This document shows positions 27,132-35,873 of a DNA stretch of 64,000 bases, piece by piece. Numbering within the stretch: the first letter of the stretch is position 1; the number at the start of each line of letters is the position of its first letter. The stretch spans positions 248,001 through 312,000 of the forward strand of contig NZ_FNGY01000008.1 in NCBI RefSeq assembly GCF_900103665.1. Reading direction: 5' to 3'. The translations under genes were made by a program, and so were the position numbers. The stretch is from Pedobacter steynii (lineage in GTDB: Bacteria; Bacteroidota; Bacteroidia; Sphingobacteriales; Sphingobacteriaceae). The notes beneath the pieces were generated by a model that was not told the DNA's origin, did not search any database, and saw only the letters and a program-made list of their open reading frames with translations.

Positions 27132-27144
27132 TTAACAGTGTTAA
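27132..27144. promoter_or_regulatory. TetR operator palindrome, copy 2
   Basis: TTAACAGTGTTAA in the promoter region of the efflux operon, followed by a further half-like GTAACTGTTAAT. Centre-to-centre distance to copy 1 is 85 bp. Confidence 0.78.
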
Positions 27145-27195
27145 GTAACTGTTAATAAAAAAACGGATAATGATTTAAAACCCGTTTGCAATGAT

Positions 27196-27795
27196 TTAAT
27201 CGTTGATGTATTTTATGATTCCTTTAAGTGCATCTCTCAGTATATGTTGATTTGTTTCATTGTCGGTGCCTTTTCTTACAAAGTTGATGGAGATCAAGCC
27301 ATGTACAACAGACCAGAAGGTGAAGTATTTTCTACAGACCAGGTCATCATTGATAGGATCTGCCGTCATCAGCGCTTTAATGGTATCGCAAATGATGTTC
27401 GTGGTTCCTTCCGCTTCCGGAAAGGCCTTCATCATTTCGCAGCAGTTCATATCTACGCCATACATGAGCTGATACAATTCCTTATATTTAAAGGCAAAAT
27501 TCCAATAGGCCAGCCACATGCCTTCCAGTTGATCTTCGGGAAGCGTATGTTTGTTTTTTTCCGCTTTCAATTCCTGCAATAAAATAATGTATCCTTTTCT
27601 GGTTAATTCCAGGAGGATTCCTTCTTTATTGGCAAAGTATTCGTAGATGATGGGTGCTGTATATTCTATTTTATCCGCAATCTTTCTCATACTGAGTGAT
27701 TGCCAGCCATCTTCTTTCACGATTTCCAGAGCTGCATCTAGTATATTGAGTCTTGTTTCCTCTTTCAACCGCTGTATGCGTTCTTTACTTCCCAT
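27196..27795 (-). CDS. TetR/AcrR-family transcriptional repressor
   Basis: A 199-residue regulator. The N-terminal helix-turn-helix (ILDAALEIVKEDGWQSLSMRKIADKI, about 14-50) is followed by YEYFANKEGILLELTRKGY, typical of the family; the C-terminal domain (about 70-199) matches the WHG/TetR_C type and would bind an inducer. It lies just upstream of the efflux operon in the same direction, and three copies of one 13-bp palindrome flank it: one before its own start and two before the adaptor gene. Repression of both itself and the pump is the simple reading. Confidence 0.92.
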   Translation of the reverse strand: MGSKERIQRLKEETRLNILDAALEIVKEDGWQSLSMRKIADKIEYTAPIIYEYFANKEGILLELTRKGYIILLQELKAEKNKHTLPEDQLEGMWLAYWNFAFKYKELYQLMYGVDMNCCEMMKAFPEAEGTTNIICDTIKALMTADPINDDLVCRKYFTFWSVVHGLISINFVRKGTDNETNQHILRDALKGIIKYIND

Positions 27796-27825
27796 TGGTT
27801 TAGAAAATTGAATAGTGTAAATAAT

Positions 27826-27838
27826 TTAACACTGTTAA
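27826..27838. promoter_or_regulatory. TetR operator palindrome, copy 3 (autoregulation)
   Basis: TTAACACTGTTAA, the same palindrome with the central base complemented, 31 bp upstream of the tetR start codon. Confidence 0.78.
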
Positions 27839-27891
27839 GCAAATGTACAGCGCATTTGGAATATTAATATCATCACTTTGTCAAATACAAT

Positions 27892-27927
27892 AAAAAGGCC
27901 TTTCAGGTATATCTGAAAGGCCTTTTT
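27892..27927. terminator. bidirectional rho-independent terminator
   Basis: Perfect 15-bp arms AAAAAGGCCTTTCAG / CTGAAAGGCCTTTTT with a 6-nt loop, 17 bp after the end of the 442-residue protein gene. Confidence 0.9.
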
Positions 27928-27943
27928 ATATTTGTGTTTTTCC

Positions 27944-29272
27944 TTACTTAATCAATTGAGAAAAGGAATTGACATTTTTTTTCTTGAAATCTATTTGTCC
28001 CTGGAGCCTCCCCTTTTCGGTATCGAGCTTAGTTGCGGTCAATTTCAAATGAGTAAATGGTTCAATAAAGGAATTTAACAAAGGGAATTGTTTTTGTGCT
28101 TTAATCCGGTTGATGTCTGCTTCAGCATAGAAGAAATACGGGCTTTTTATCAACACCGTCTGGAAGTCATCTTCTTCTTTAGTGCTCAACTGCCAGCCAT
28201 CGTCCTGTCTGGAACTAAAAACCTGGTACAATGGAAACAGTTCCCTGTTCAATTGATTGGCATCGGTAATGATGTTTTTCATTTTCAGATACTTTAGCAT
28301 CGGATCAGGATTGCCATTAAAGCTGAGTTTAAAATGAGGTACTGCTGTTGTTTTGAGCGTGGTCTGTGCGACTTTCTCAAAGTCGTCATTGTATTCGTAA
28401 GTGATCACTGACTCTTGCTGAGTAATGTTCTTCCTCAGTTCCAGCGAAACGTAAGCCCCGTAAGACTTCAGTAAACTGTCGGACTGCAAATTGAAGCTCT
28501 TGAAATTAAATTCCTGATGTGCTAAGAAGGAAGTCAGTCCTGCATTCAGCCAGATCTTTAAAGCGGCATCTTTAGCGAAACTATTTCTATAAGCTGTTTG
28601 TTCCGGAATTTCCAGGTCCGAAATCGGGAAAGTACAGTCAACGAGCGCCTGCCCGTCTTTGAAATCGAGGCTTCCCGAATACTTGTTGAAGTTCCAGCTC
28701 AGGTGTCCTGTTGCTTTTTTCAAATCCACCATTTCCGGAGCGCCGGGATCCATCATATTCTTTTGTTCGAGTAAATCATTCAGAATGCCGGTTACCGATT
28801 CTTTTCTAAAACTATAGGCCATGGCAAGATCGTTCGCGTTGTAAACGACAGTCAGCTTTTGATCTGCTGAGCTTCCTGTTATGGTTCCGTTTGCGTTTCT
28901 TAGAAAGGTTTTTAGTTTAAAGACACGTTTCAGGTATGGCCTGAGTGCCGCACTGTCGGCCACCGGTAAAGCACAGAAATAAGTGCCGGCAGATTTAGAA
29001 CGAAGTGTATAAACAAAGATATTTGCAGGTAAAGAAATTCCCCTTGGGCTACTTCCCTCCTTTTTGCTTTCGCTTAAATAATAGCCAGGGTTGCTCATAA
29101 AATCTGCCGACATGGTTTGAAAGATGCCATCAAGATTAATCTTGAAAATCAGATTTGCATCTTTATGAATCTTGTTCTGATAAGAACGGTATTCCCGGAA
29201 TTGCAAATACCCATAAACGGAAATCAGCAGCAATATGACTATTGCTGCTGATATTTTTAATATTCTTTTCAT
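27944..29272 (-). CDS. membrane-anchored protein of unknown function, DUF4836-like arrangement
   Basis: A 442-residue protein with one N-terminal hydrophobic span (ISAAIVILLLISVYGYLQF), so probably anchored in the inner membrane with a periplasmic body. I do not recognise a characterised family. Its first third (KINLDGIFQTMSADFMSNPG, TYFCALPVADSAALRPYLKR) follows the same order of elements as the start of the DUF4836-type protein encoded upstream (NNFLELMSAEEFNN, YNCFLAPVKNLAQLDKVFEQ), so the two may be distant paralogues. It is the last of three co-directional envelope-protein genes and is followed by a strong terminator. Confidence 0.7.
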   Translation of the reverse strand: MKRILKISAAIVILLLISVYGYLQFREYRSYQNKIHKDANLIFKINLDGIFQTMSADFMSNPGYYLSESKKEGSSPRGISLPANIFVYTLRSKSAGTYFCALPVADSAALRPYLKRVFKLKTFLRNANGTITGSSADQKLTVVYNANDLAMAYSFRKESVTGILNDLLEQKNMMDPGAPEMVDLKKATGHLSWNFNKYSGSLDFKDGQALVDCTFPISDLEIPEQTAYRNSFAKDAALKIWLNAGLTSFLAHQEFNFKSFNLQSDSLLKSYGAYVSLELRKNITQQESVITYEYNDDFEKVAQTTLKTTAVPHFKLSFNGNPDPMLKYLKMKNIITDANQLNRELFPLYQVFSSRQDDGWQLSTKEEDDFQTVLIKSPYFFYAEADINRIKAQKQFPLLNSFIEPFTHLKLTATKLDTEKGRLQGQIDFKKKNVNSFSQLIK

Positions 29273-29287
29273 CAGTATATCATTTGA

Positions 29288-29362
29288 TTTTTATCGGTTA
29301 TGAAGCTATCATAAGCATGTTCACTGTTTTTTTTGGCATGCTTATGATGGTTTCATTGGTAA
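29288..29362. repeat. palindromic dispersed element (copy B)
   Basis: Arms TATGAAGCTATCATAAGCAT and CATGCTTATGATGGTTTCAT surround a T-rich loop. Closely matches the reverse complement of copy A near 13.75-13.83 kb, with TTTTTATCGGTTATGAAGCT among 26 identical bases at one end. It fills the gap between two co-directional genes. Confidence 0.68.
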
Positions 29363-29371
29363 GTCTTTTGA

Positions 29372-31426
29372 CTACTTCAGATTTTCAATCACTGAAAACA
29401 GATATTTCAATGAATTTTTTTGATCTGCAGGAGTATCCATACTGATTTCTCCGGCAAAGGTATTGCCATTCATCGGATAAGACCTGATATAGATATCCCC
29501 CAGAGAATTCAGTGTTTTATTCGCTTTCTCGATTTTAGCAGGGCTTCCAAGTTCTTCTGCAGGTATTTTTCCTGCCAGTCTTTTCGGACTGAAATAAGCA
29601 GCATAGTTATTCCCTAACAATGCGCTTTTATGTCTGCCGGAAACCTTAGCCTGATAAGTATTACTCACGATTTGCTCCATTTCCGTTGCGTCGGTACCTA
29701 AGAAAATAATACCTTCCTTTATGGTGAAATATAAAGCGAGCGGGCTTTTAGGAATGGTCACTTCATAATAGCTGTTTTTGCTTTTTACCACTTCTTTTTT
29801 TACACCATAAGCAATCAGTTTGTTGATCAGGCGGGTATCCTCGGTAGAGATCATTGCAAGGAAGTCAGGCAAAGTCTCTTTTTTTGTTTTCATGACTTCA
29901 GTAGTCTCAAAGTTTTCTTCGTTATAGTCGTAAGATTTATAAGAAACTTCTTTTTGTGACAGCCCGTTGAAAATAAAGATTCCATCACCTTTGATCACTT
30001 TACTGATGGCTTCTTCATCTAATACTAAAGAGAAAAGGTCTGTTGCCATTCCGATTTCGTCCGAATAAAGTGAACCGTAGATCTTAGAAACCAGTTTAGG
30101 GTATTCCTGCAGATAAGATTTGGTATCCATTGAATAAGCCATGTAACCAATCAATTTATCTTCATTTACATATTTTAAAAAGGCTTTGTTCAGCTTTCTC
30201 TGGTGTACTTTCCTCAATACGCTGCCCATTTCTTCACCAAAAGTCATTGCAGAACTGATGCGAATAGATTTTTCTTCCAGATACAATTTCGCGTTTGCCG
30301 TTCCATAACCGCTAAGGAAATTGAAATCCTTCAGGTACGGAGTAGAGGGCATAAATGCTTTTCCTAATTTCTCTACGCCTGCAACCCAAATGGTAGCTTC
30401 AGCTTTTTGGTCGATATTTTTAGTGAAATCTGCATTTTTCAAGATGGAATTCTGGTCGGTACCGGTAAAAGCATCATCTATCATTTTAACAGTCCAACGC
30501 GCTACTACCGCTGTTTTAACCTTCTTGTCTTTGTAATACGGTGAGTTTTTATCGTCGTAATAAGAATAAGCAGTGTCTACTACAGCTGCTGCGCTATCAA
30601 CTGCTGCTGCTGCACTGGCTGCGGCCTCTGCAGCATCCATATATACCTCTTCTGCAGGCTGAACTTTAACCGGTTTCTTTTTATAAGATTTTTTGGCTGA
30701 CTTCTTTCCTTTTAATTTGGTTTTTCTGGACTTCGCAGCATGACTGCTTTTCTTTTTAGATCTTACGCGCGGTTTAGGTTCCTCTACCATTACCTCACTG
30801 GCATCCATCACCCCATCGCTGGCAGCTGCAACATCCGTCACTTCAACTGCATCCGTTACTGTGGCAGCGGTATCTGCAGAAACCTCAGCCTGAGGTATTT
30901 CAATAGCCGACATCCCGAAACGTTCACGAATCTCCGGGCGGTCAAAATAAGCGCTTCTTCCGTCTGCCAATACCATCAGCAACATTTCATCATTCCAACG
31001 CATGATCTTCGAAGAATCTGCATTGAAAAATGTTCTCTGTTTGCCGTTGATACTAAACTTCTTACCTGATTGCTCAAATACTTTGTCCAGCTGAGCCAGA
31101 TTTTTTACCGGAGCAAGAAAGCAGTTGTAACTAACGCTGTCGTTCGTTTGGTTGTAATAATAGAAGGACGAGGATAGGTTAAATCCGAAATCTTCCACAC
31201 TATTGTAATTGTTGTTTTGCTCCTTTGCCAGTTTGCTGAACATTTCCTTTCCGATAAAAGTATTGTTGAACTCCTCGGCGGACATCAGTTCAAGAAAGTT
31301 GTTTCCCTTAATGGTCATCACTGCCATGGCATCAGCTGGTATTTTACGGGAAAGGTCCTGGGCATTAACTGTCAGTGTACCTAGTAGAAAAGCACTGGTA
31401 ACTGCAGATTTAAAATAGTAATTCAT
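29372..31426 (-). CDS. DUF4836-family exported protein
   Basis: A 684-residue protein with a signal peptide (YYFKSAVTSAFLLGTLTVNA) and the opening DLSRKIPADAMAVMTIKGNN seen in DUF4836 proteins of Bacteroidota. Around residues 215-265 there is a long very basic tract (RSKKKSSHAAKSRKTK...), followed by an Ala-rich segment (AAEAAASAAAAVDSAA), dividing the protein into two folded parts. Such a lysine-rich insert in an exported protein is odd and might contact an anionic polymer; that is speculation. Function unknown. It is the middle gene of three envelope-protein genes. Confidence 0.78.
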   Translation of the reverse strand: MNYYFKSAVTSAFLLGTLTVNAQDLSRKIPADAMAVMTIKGNNFLELMSAEEFNNTFIGKEMFSKLAKEQNNNYNSVEDFGFNLSSSFYYYNQTNDSVSYNCFLAPVKNLAQLDKVFEQSGKKFSINGKQRTFFNADSSKIMRWNDEMLLMVLADGRSAYFDRPEIRERFGMSAIEIPQAEVSADTAATVTDAVEVTDVAAASDGVMDASEVMVEEPKPRVRSKKKSSHAAKSRKTKLKGKKSAKKSYKKKPVKVQPAEEVYMDAAEAAASAAAAVDSAAAVVDTAYSYYDDKNSPYYKDKKVKTAVVARWTVKMIDDAFTGTDQNSILKNADFTKNIDQKAEATIWVAGVEKLGKAFMPSTPYLKDFNFLSGYGTANAKLYLEEKSIRISSAMTFGEEMGSVLRKVHQRKLNKAFLKYVNEDKLIGYMAYSMDTKSYLQEYPKLVSKIYGSLYSDEIGMATDLFSLVLDEEAISKVIKGDGIFIFNGLSQKEVSYKSYDYNEENFETTEVMKTKKETLPDFLAMISTEDTRLINKLIAYGVKKEVVKSKNSYYEVTIPKSPLALYFTIKEGIIFLGTDATEMEQIVSNTYQAKVSGRHKSALLGNNYAAYFSPKRLAGKIPAEELGSPAKIEKANKTLNSLGDIYIRSYPMNGNTFAGEISMDTPADQKNSLKYLFSVIENLK

Positions 31427-31463
31427 GCGTAGATTGATAATTTAGATAGGTAAAAATGGAGAT

Positions 31464-32141
31464 TTATTTAGATAAAATAATTTTATTGGAAATATTGGTT
31501 TTCCCGTTGATCAGCCCCAGCATGCCGGTATTCAGCATCACTGCTTTCTTTGTCTTGGATACTTTAGCCAATGGGTTTGAACAGGTGCTTACCGGTTTTT
31601 CAAAACGGTAAATGCTGGTATAACTCGCTTCTTTAAATACGTTTTTAACTTCCGGCTTTAGCTTATTATATTCGGTCAGTGTTTCTTTGGTATGTGTGTA
31701 GTTTCGTTGAAAGGTATTTGTTTCGGGACTATAGCTGTAAGAGGAGTTGCTCACGGCCTTAATTTTCATTTTCTTCAGCACATTCTGATTGACATTATTG
31801 ATATTGGAAATGTTTTTGAATGCAAAGCTGACACTTGCAATATAATTTTCCAGGTCCACGGTTTTTTTTATATTGCTGATGCCTGGAGAATTTTTCAGGT
31901 AAGCAACTACCTCATCCATCTCTTTCTGAATCTTTTGCTTTGAGGGTACTTTGTAACCGTTCACACTGTCTAAGAGCATGATAGAGGCTGCTTTCGTTTT
32001 GCTTGCACTCAAATTTACCGTTAAATTTACGGTGCCTGAGCCATTCGCAGCCACATTAATCTCTTCTATAATCTGAAAACAGGAAGAAAAAACACATGCC
32101 AATAGTATTAATATAAAGTACCCCAAATTTCTCTTTATCAT
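31464..32141 (-). CDS. lipoprotein of unknown function
   Basis: A 225-residue lipoprotein: hydrophobic signal LGYFILILLACVFSSC with the lipobox cysteine. The mature part opens with FQIIEEINVAANGSGTVNLT, a pattern (repeated Glu/Val, then a GSG turn) seen in several Bacteroidota lipoproteins that accompany DUF4836-like proteins; I cannot name a family with confidence. It lies 37 bp upstream of the DUF4836-type gene and is likely the first gene of that small operon. Confidence 0.72.
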   Translation of the reverse strand: MIKRNLGYFILILLACVFSSCFQIIEEINVAANGSGTVNLTVNLSASKTKAASIMLLDSVNGYKVPSKQKIQKEMDEVVAYLKNSPGISNIKKTVDLENYIASVSFAFKNISNINNVNQNVLKKMKIKAVSNSSYSYSPETNTFQRNYTHTKETLTEYNKLKPEVKNVFKEASYTSIYRFEKPVSTCSNPLAKVSKTKKAVMLNTGMLGLINGKTNISNKIILSK

Positions 32142-32248
32142 GTGCGCTTCGACAATATTAAAAATATATAATTTCGCAAAGATATAATTTAGTCCTTTAA
32201 TATTTAGGATGAATATGAGTTAACCATGCATCTGTTTCTTTTTGTATA

Positions 32249-33361
32249 CTACCTCAGCGACTTAGCAATTTCATTTAACAAATATTCTTTAGGATCCGAC
32301 GCGTATTCCCAAAACATAACCCCAGCCATCCCCTGATTTGTTACATATTTGCATTTTTCCCTCACCGACCACTCATCATCATAAGTAATTAAAGTATTGC
32401 TATCTGCATTGAAAAGATAAGAGGCTTTTGCATCCTGGTCCTTAAACTCTTTAAAACCTTTTTTATTGATCAGACTGTCTTTAATTTTACTAAAGCCACT
32501 TCCGAACTCCCCGGTAACATAACCGGCACCCAATCCGGTAGTACTTCCGGCTGCTACTTTGGAATTTCTTCCGTAAAAGGCAATGCCCATCACCAGCTTC
32601 GAGGCAGGTACTCCGGCAGCAATATAAGCACTGATGGCTTTATCGGCGGAGTTTTCTGTCGGGTAAAGCTTTGAAGGATATAAATTGGTATGGTGTCCGG
32701 CGATCTTTCCCGAATAAAAATCATAAGTCATAAGGTTGATGTAATCCAGATAAGCAGCTGCTTTATCCATTTCTGTATGTTTTAGAAAATCAGGAAAGCC
32801 GCCAACAGCGGTGGTCAGTAACTTCTTCATACCACTTTCTTTCTCCAACACATCAAGCTCCTTTCTCAACGCTTCAAACATAAGGGTGAAATTCTGTTTA
32901 TCCTCTGGCCTGACCACATTTCCCGCTTCTCCGGGCTGGGCCGGGTATTCCCAATCAATATCTACCCCATCTAAATGGTGCTTTCTGATAATGTCTACCG
33001 CACTTAATGCAAAAGCAGCCCTGGAAGTATCTGTCAGCATGGCGTCTGAAAAGTTTTCACTCCATGCCCAACCACCTATAGAAATCAAAATTTTTAAAGC
33101 CGGATTTTTCTTTTTTAACTGTAAGAGCTTGCGGAAATTAACGGTATCTGTTTTTTCGTTGGTTAGAAATGCCCGGTTCCGCTGGACATCCACAAAAGCA
33201 TAATTGATATGTGTCAGTTTCTTCGCAGCGATCAAATCGGTATTAACAAGACCTCTGAAGCCACCTACATAGCCAATAACGACTTTCTGAGGTGTTTCTT
33301 TCTTCATAGCCCCAAACAATATGACCAACAGGAATAAAACCAGTGTTCTTTTCATCTTCAT
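32249..33361 (-). CDS. GH18 chitinase
   Basis: A 370-residue exported glycoside hydrolase of family 18. The catalytic motif DGVDIDWEYP (DxxDxDxE) places the proton-donor glutamate at E138; the TIM-barrel start VVIGYVGGFRGLVNTD and the late MFWEYASD strand also fit. It cleaves beta-1,4 bonds of chitin-like GlcNAc polymers. ATG codons at 33361 and 33355 both precede the signal MKRTLVLFLLVILFGA; the longer frame to 33403 adds residues outside any signal and is rejected. It lacks carbohydrate-binding modules and has no chitin operon around it. Confidence 0.92.
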   Translation of the reverse strand: MKMKRTLVLFLLVILFGAMKKETPQKVVIGYVGGFRGLVNTDLIAAKKLTHINYAFVDVQRNRAFLTNEKTDTVNFRKLLQLKKKNPALKILISIGGWAWSENFSDAMLTDTSRAAFALSAVDIIRKHHLDGVDIDWEYPAQPGEAGNVVRPEDKQNFTLMFEALRKELDVLEKESGMKKLLTTAVGGFPDFLKHTEMDKAAAYLDYINLMTYDFYSGKIAGHHTNLYPSKLYPTENSADKAISAYIAAGVPASKLVMGIAFYGRNSKVAAGSTTGLGAGYVTGEFGSGFSKIKDSLINKKGFKEFKDQDAKASYLFNADSNTLITYDDEWSVREKCKYVTNQGMAGVMFWEYASDPKEYLLNEIAKSLR

Positions 33362-33662
33362 AAAATCAGTGTTAATTTCATTTCCATTAAAGATATAAAA
33401 CATTATGGTAAAATGAAACCGGATACAGTAGATAATGTATTGATAAACAAAGTCTAACCGAGGCTAAGGCACGCATTATCCCTGCCCGGTTGAAACTGTT
33501 TCCTGAAAAACCAGACAAAAAGGACGATACACACCAAGCCCTGGCAAATGCCGTTTAGATAAGAACGACGGTCTGGTGTAATTAAAGAATTACCAAAATA
33601 TAAAAAAAAATGAGCCTTATCTCCCCTAATAATTGCAATTTAGGCATCAAAATGAAACCGGC
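33362..33662. other. 301-bp gap, possible gene remnant and LacI promoter
   Basis: A plus-strand frame of about 41 codons ending at a TAG near 33558 (containing LTEAKARIIPARLKLFPEKP) looks coding in composition but has no ATG or GTG start after the preceding stop, so it may be a remnant. An inverted repeat TGGTGTAATT-AAAG-AATTACCA region at 33574-33595 lies about 70 bp upstream of the LacI start and could be a regulatory site. Both are weak. Confidence 0.3.
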
Positions 33663-34697
33663 ATGAACAACAGTATCACCTTAAAGGATATTGCGAAAGC
33701 GCTCCATCTGTCTACTTCCACGATATCCAAAGCTCTTAACGACAGTTACGAAATTGGTGAAGAGACCAAGAAAAGAGTGGTGGCTTATGCCAGGGAGCAT
33801 CATTATGTCCCAAACCGCATGGCTAAGGGGTTAAAACAAGGAAAAAGCAGGTCTATTGGGGTCGTTGTCTGTTCACTGGATAACAATGTGATTGCGCAAA
33901 TGCTCGATGGGATTGATAAAGTTAGCACAGGCAAGTCTTATCAGATTATCATTATGCAAAGTAAGGAATCTCAGGCCCAGGAGATGGCCTGTATAGATTT
34001 ATTATATGCCGGAGGGATAGACGGTCTGCTTATTTCTCCTGCCTGTGAGACCATTGATTTCAGCTACCTTAAAGCTTTACAGGCCTCGGGTTTGCCGGTG
34101 GTACTTTTCGACCGGCTGACGGATCAGATGGAAACCCATAAGGTTGGGGCAGATAATTTTAAAGGAGCTTATGATGCAACCCTGCATTTAATTGAAAACG
34201 GATATAAGCGTATTGCCCATTTAAACACCAATACCAACCTGAGCATTTCTATCGATCGTCTCAATGGATATAAAGCCGCATTGGCCGATCAGAAAATCGA
34301 CTTTAAAGCGGCGTATCTGAGGTCTTGTGATTATACGGATACGAACAGGCTCAATGCCGATCTGGAGCAGGCAATCAAATATTATATGTCCTTACCGGAA
34401 CCGCCGGATGCGATTTTTACCACAACAGATCAAATTACCACCAGGTGTGTAACCTTACTGAATAAATTAGGCTATCGCATCCCCGGGGATGTTGCTTTGA
34501 TCGGATTCACCAATACAGAACTGGCCGATGCCATGAACCCTGCATTGAGTACCATACATCAGCCAGCTTTTGAAATCGGACAGCTTGCTGCCGAAAAGTT
34601 GATTTCTTTAATTGAGCGGAAGCACCTGGAAGAGGATTTTGAAACCATTAAGTTAAAAACCCAGATTCTGGTGAGGTCGTCCAGTCAGAAGAACTAA
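33663..34697 (+). CDS. LacI-family regulator of glucuronate genes
   Basis: A 344-residue repressor. The helix-turn-helix (ITLKDIAKALHLSTSTISKA, residues 4-24) and hinge are followed by a periplasmic-binding-protein-like effector domain (SRSIGVVVCSLDNNVIAQM to the end). The ATG at 33663 gives MNNSITLKDIA, the usual family start; the TTG or other codons upstream to 33633 are not needed. Tail-to-tail with uxuA, overlapping by 4 bp. Shared CGCAA[AT]CGTTA sequences upstream of uxuB, uxaC and the DUF4350 gene fit LacI operators, so it probably controls glucuronate catabolism; that link is inference. Confidence 0.88.
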   Translation: MNNSITLKDIAKALHLSTSTISKALNDSYEIGEETKKRVVAYAREHHYVPNRMAKGLKQGKSRSIGVVVCSLDNNVIAQMLDGIDKVSTGKSYQIIIMQSKESQAQEMACIDLLYAGGIDGLLISPACETIDFSYLKALQASGLPVVLFDRLTDQMETHKVGADNFKGAYDATLHLIENGYKRIAHLNTNTNLSISIDRLNGYKAALADQKIDFKAAYLRSCDYTDTNRLNADLEQAIKYYMSLPEPPDAIFTTTDQITTRCVTLLNKLGYRIPGDVALIGFTNTELADAMNPALSTIHQPAFEIGQLAAEKLISLIERKHLEEDFETIKLKTQILVRSSSQKN

Positions 34698-35869
34698 TAA
34701 TTTCCTGTAATGCCCAATTCCAGTCCACGCAACTCTGCAAGACCGCGTAAGCGTCCTATCGCGGAATAACCGGGATTGGTTTGTTTGTTGAGGTCATCCA
34801 GCATTTGGTGACCATGATCAGGACGGAAAGGAATCGGTGTTGCCCTAACTGCATTTTCTTTCACTATTGCCTTCATTACTTCGTACATGTTCACATCGCC
34901 ACCCAGATGGTCTGCTTCATAGAAGTTTCCTTCTTCATCTTTGGTCACATTTCTAAGGTGTAGAAAATGTACCCGCTCTTTTACCGCTTCAAAGATTTCA
35001 GGCAGGTTATTGTCCATCCCTGCTCCCAGGGAGCCGGTACAAAAGCAAATGCCATTAAATTCCTGGTTTACACTGTTGATGATGTGAAGCAGATCAGCCT
35101 TGGTACTCGCAATTCTCGGAAGCCCCAGTATCGGATAAGGAGGGTCGTCAGGATGAATGGTCATTTTGATGCCCTCTTCTTCACAGACTCCGGAGATCCC
35201 GTTCAGAAACCAGATCAGGTTTTCTTTAAGTCCTTCGGTACCGATTGCCTTATATTCATCAATGCTGTTGCGCAAAGCATCCAGCTCTATTTCTTTTTCA
35301 TTCGGAATGCCCATCAGTACATTGATTCTGAGCAGCTCCAGTTCTGATACACTTAGTGCTGTATAACGTTGTTCCGCCTTAATGCGAATCTTTTCCTCAT
35401 AATCAGCTGCTGCCCCTTCCCTTTTTAAAATGAACAGGTCAAAAACGGCGAGGTCTGTCCAGTTAAAATAAAGTGCTTTGGAACCATCTTCCATCACCAG
35501 GTCCAACTGTGTACGCGTCCAGTCCAGTACAGGCATGAAGTTATAACATACAGTTTTGATTCCGCAGGAAGCCAGATTTTTTAAGCTTGTCTTGTAGTTC
35601 TCTATATACTGACCTGCATCTGCGCGTCTGGTTTTAATGGCTTCATGAACAGGGACACTTTCCACTACTGCCCAGTTTAGTCCGGCAGCTTCAATAATTG
35701 ATTTGCGTTCCTGAATATCAGCCAATGGCCATACTTCACCATGTGGGATATGATGTAGTGCGCTGACAATCCCTGTTGCTCCCGCCTGTTTTACATCCTG
35801 CAGGCTTACCGGATCAGATGGCCCGTACCAGCGCCAGGTCTGAACTAATTTATGATTCTTTTTATCCAT
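34694..35869 (-). CDS. uxuA: mannonate dehydratase
   Basis: A 391-residue TIM-barrel enzyme that dehydrates D-mannonate to 2-keto-3-deoxy-D-gluconate. Family landmarks: TWRWYGPSDPVSLQDVKQAG at the start, GATGIVSALHHIPHGEVW, CYNFMPVLDWTRT, MTIHPDDPPYPILGLPRI and FLHLRNV, which include the metal-binding His and Cys residues. The ATG at 35869 lies 5 bp after the uxuB stop and gives the standard N-terminus; the frame to 35908 overlaps uxuB and is rejected. It forms an operon with uxuB. Confidence 0.95.
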   Translation of the reverse strand: MDKKNHKLVQTWRWYGPSDPVSLQDVKQAGATGIVSALHHIPHGEVWPLADIQERKSIIEAAGLNWAVVESVPVHEAIKTRRADAGQYIENYKTSLKNLASCGIKTVCYNFMPVLDWTRTQLDLVMEDGSKALYFNWTDLAVFDLFILKREGAAADYEEKIRIKAEQRYTALSVSELELLRINVLMGIPNEKEIELDALRNSIDEYKAIGTEGLKENLIWFLNGISGVCEEEGIKMTIHPDDPPYPILGLPRIASTKADLLHIINSVNQEFNGICFCTGSLGAGMDNNLPEIFEAVKERVHFLHLRNVTKDEEGNFYEADHLGGDVNMYEVMKAIVKENAVRATPIPFRPDHGHQMLDDLNKQTNPGYSAIGRLRGLAELRGLELGITGNY

Positions 35870-35873
35870 TGTT

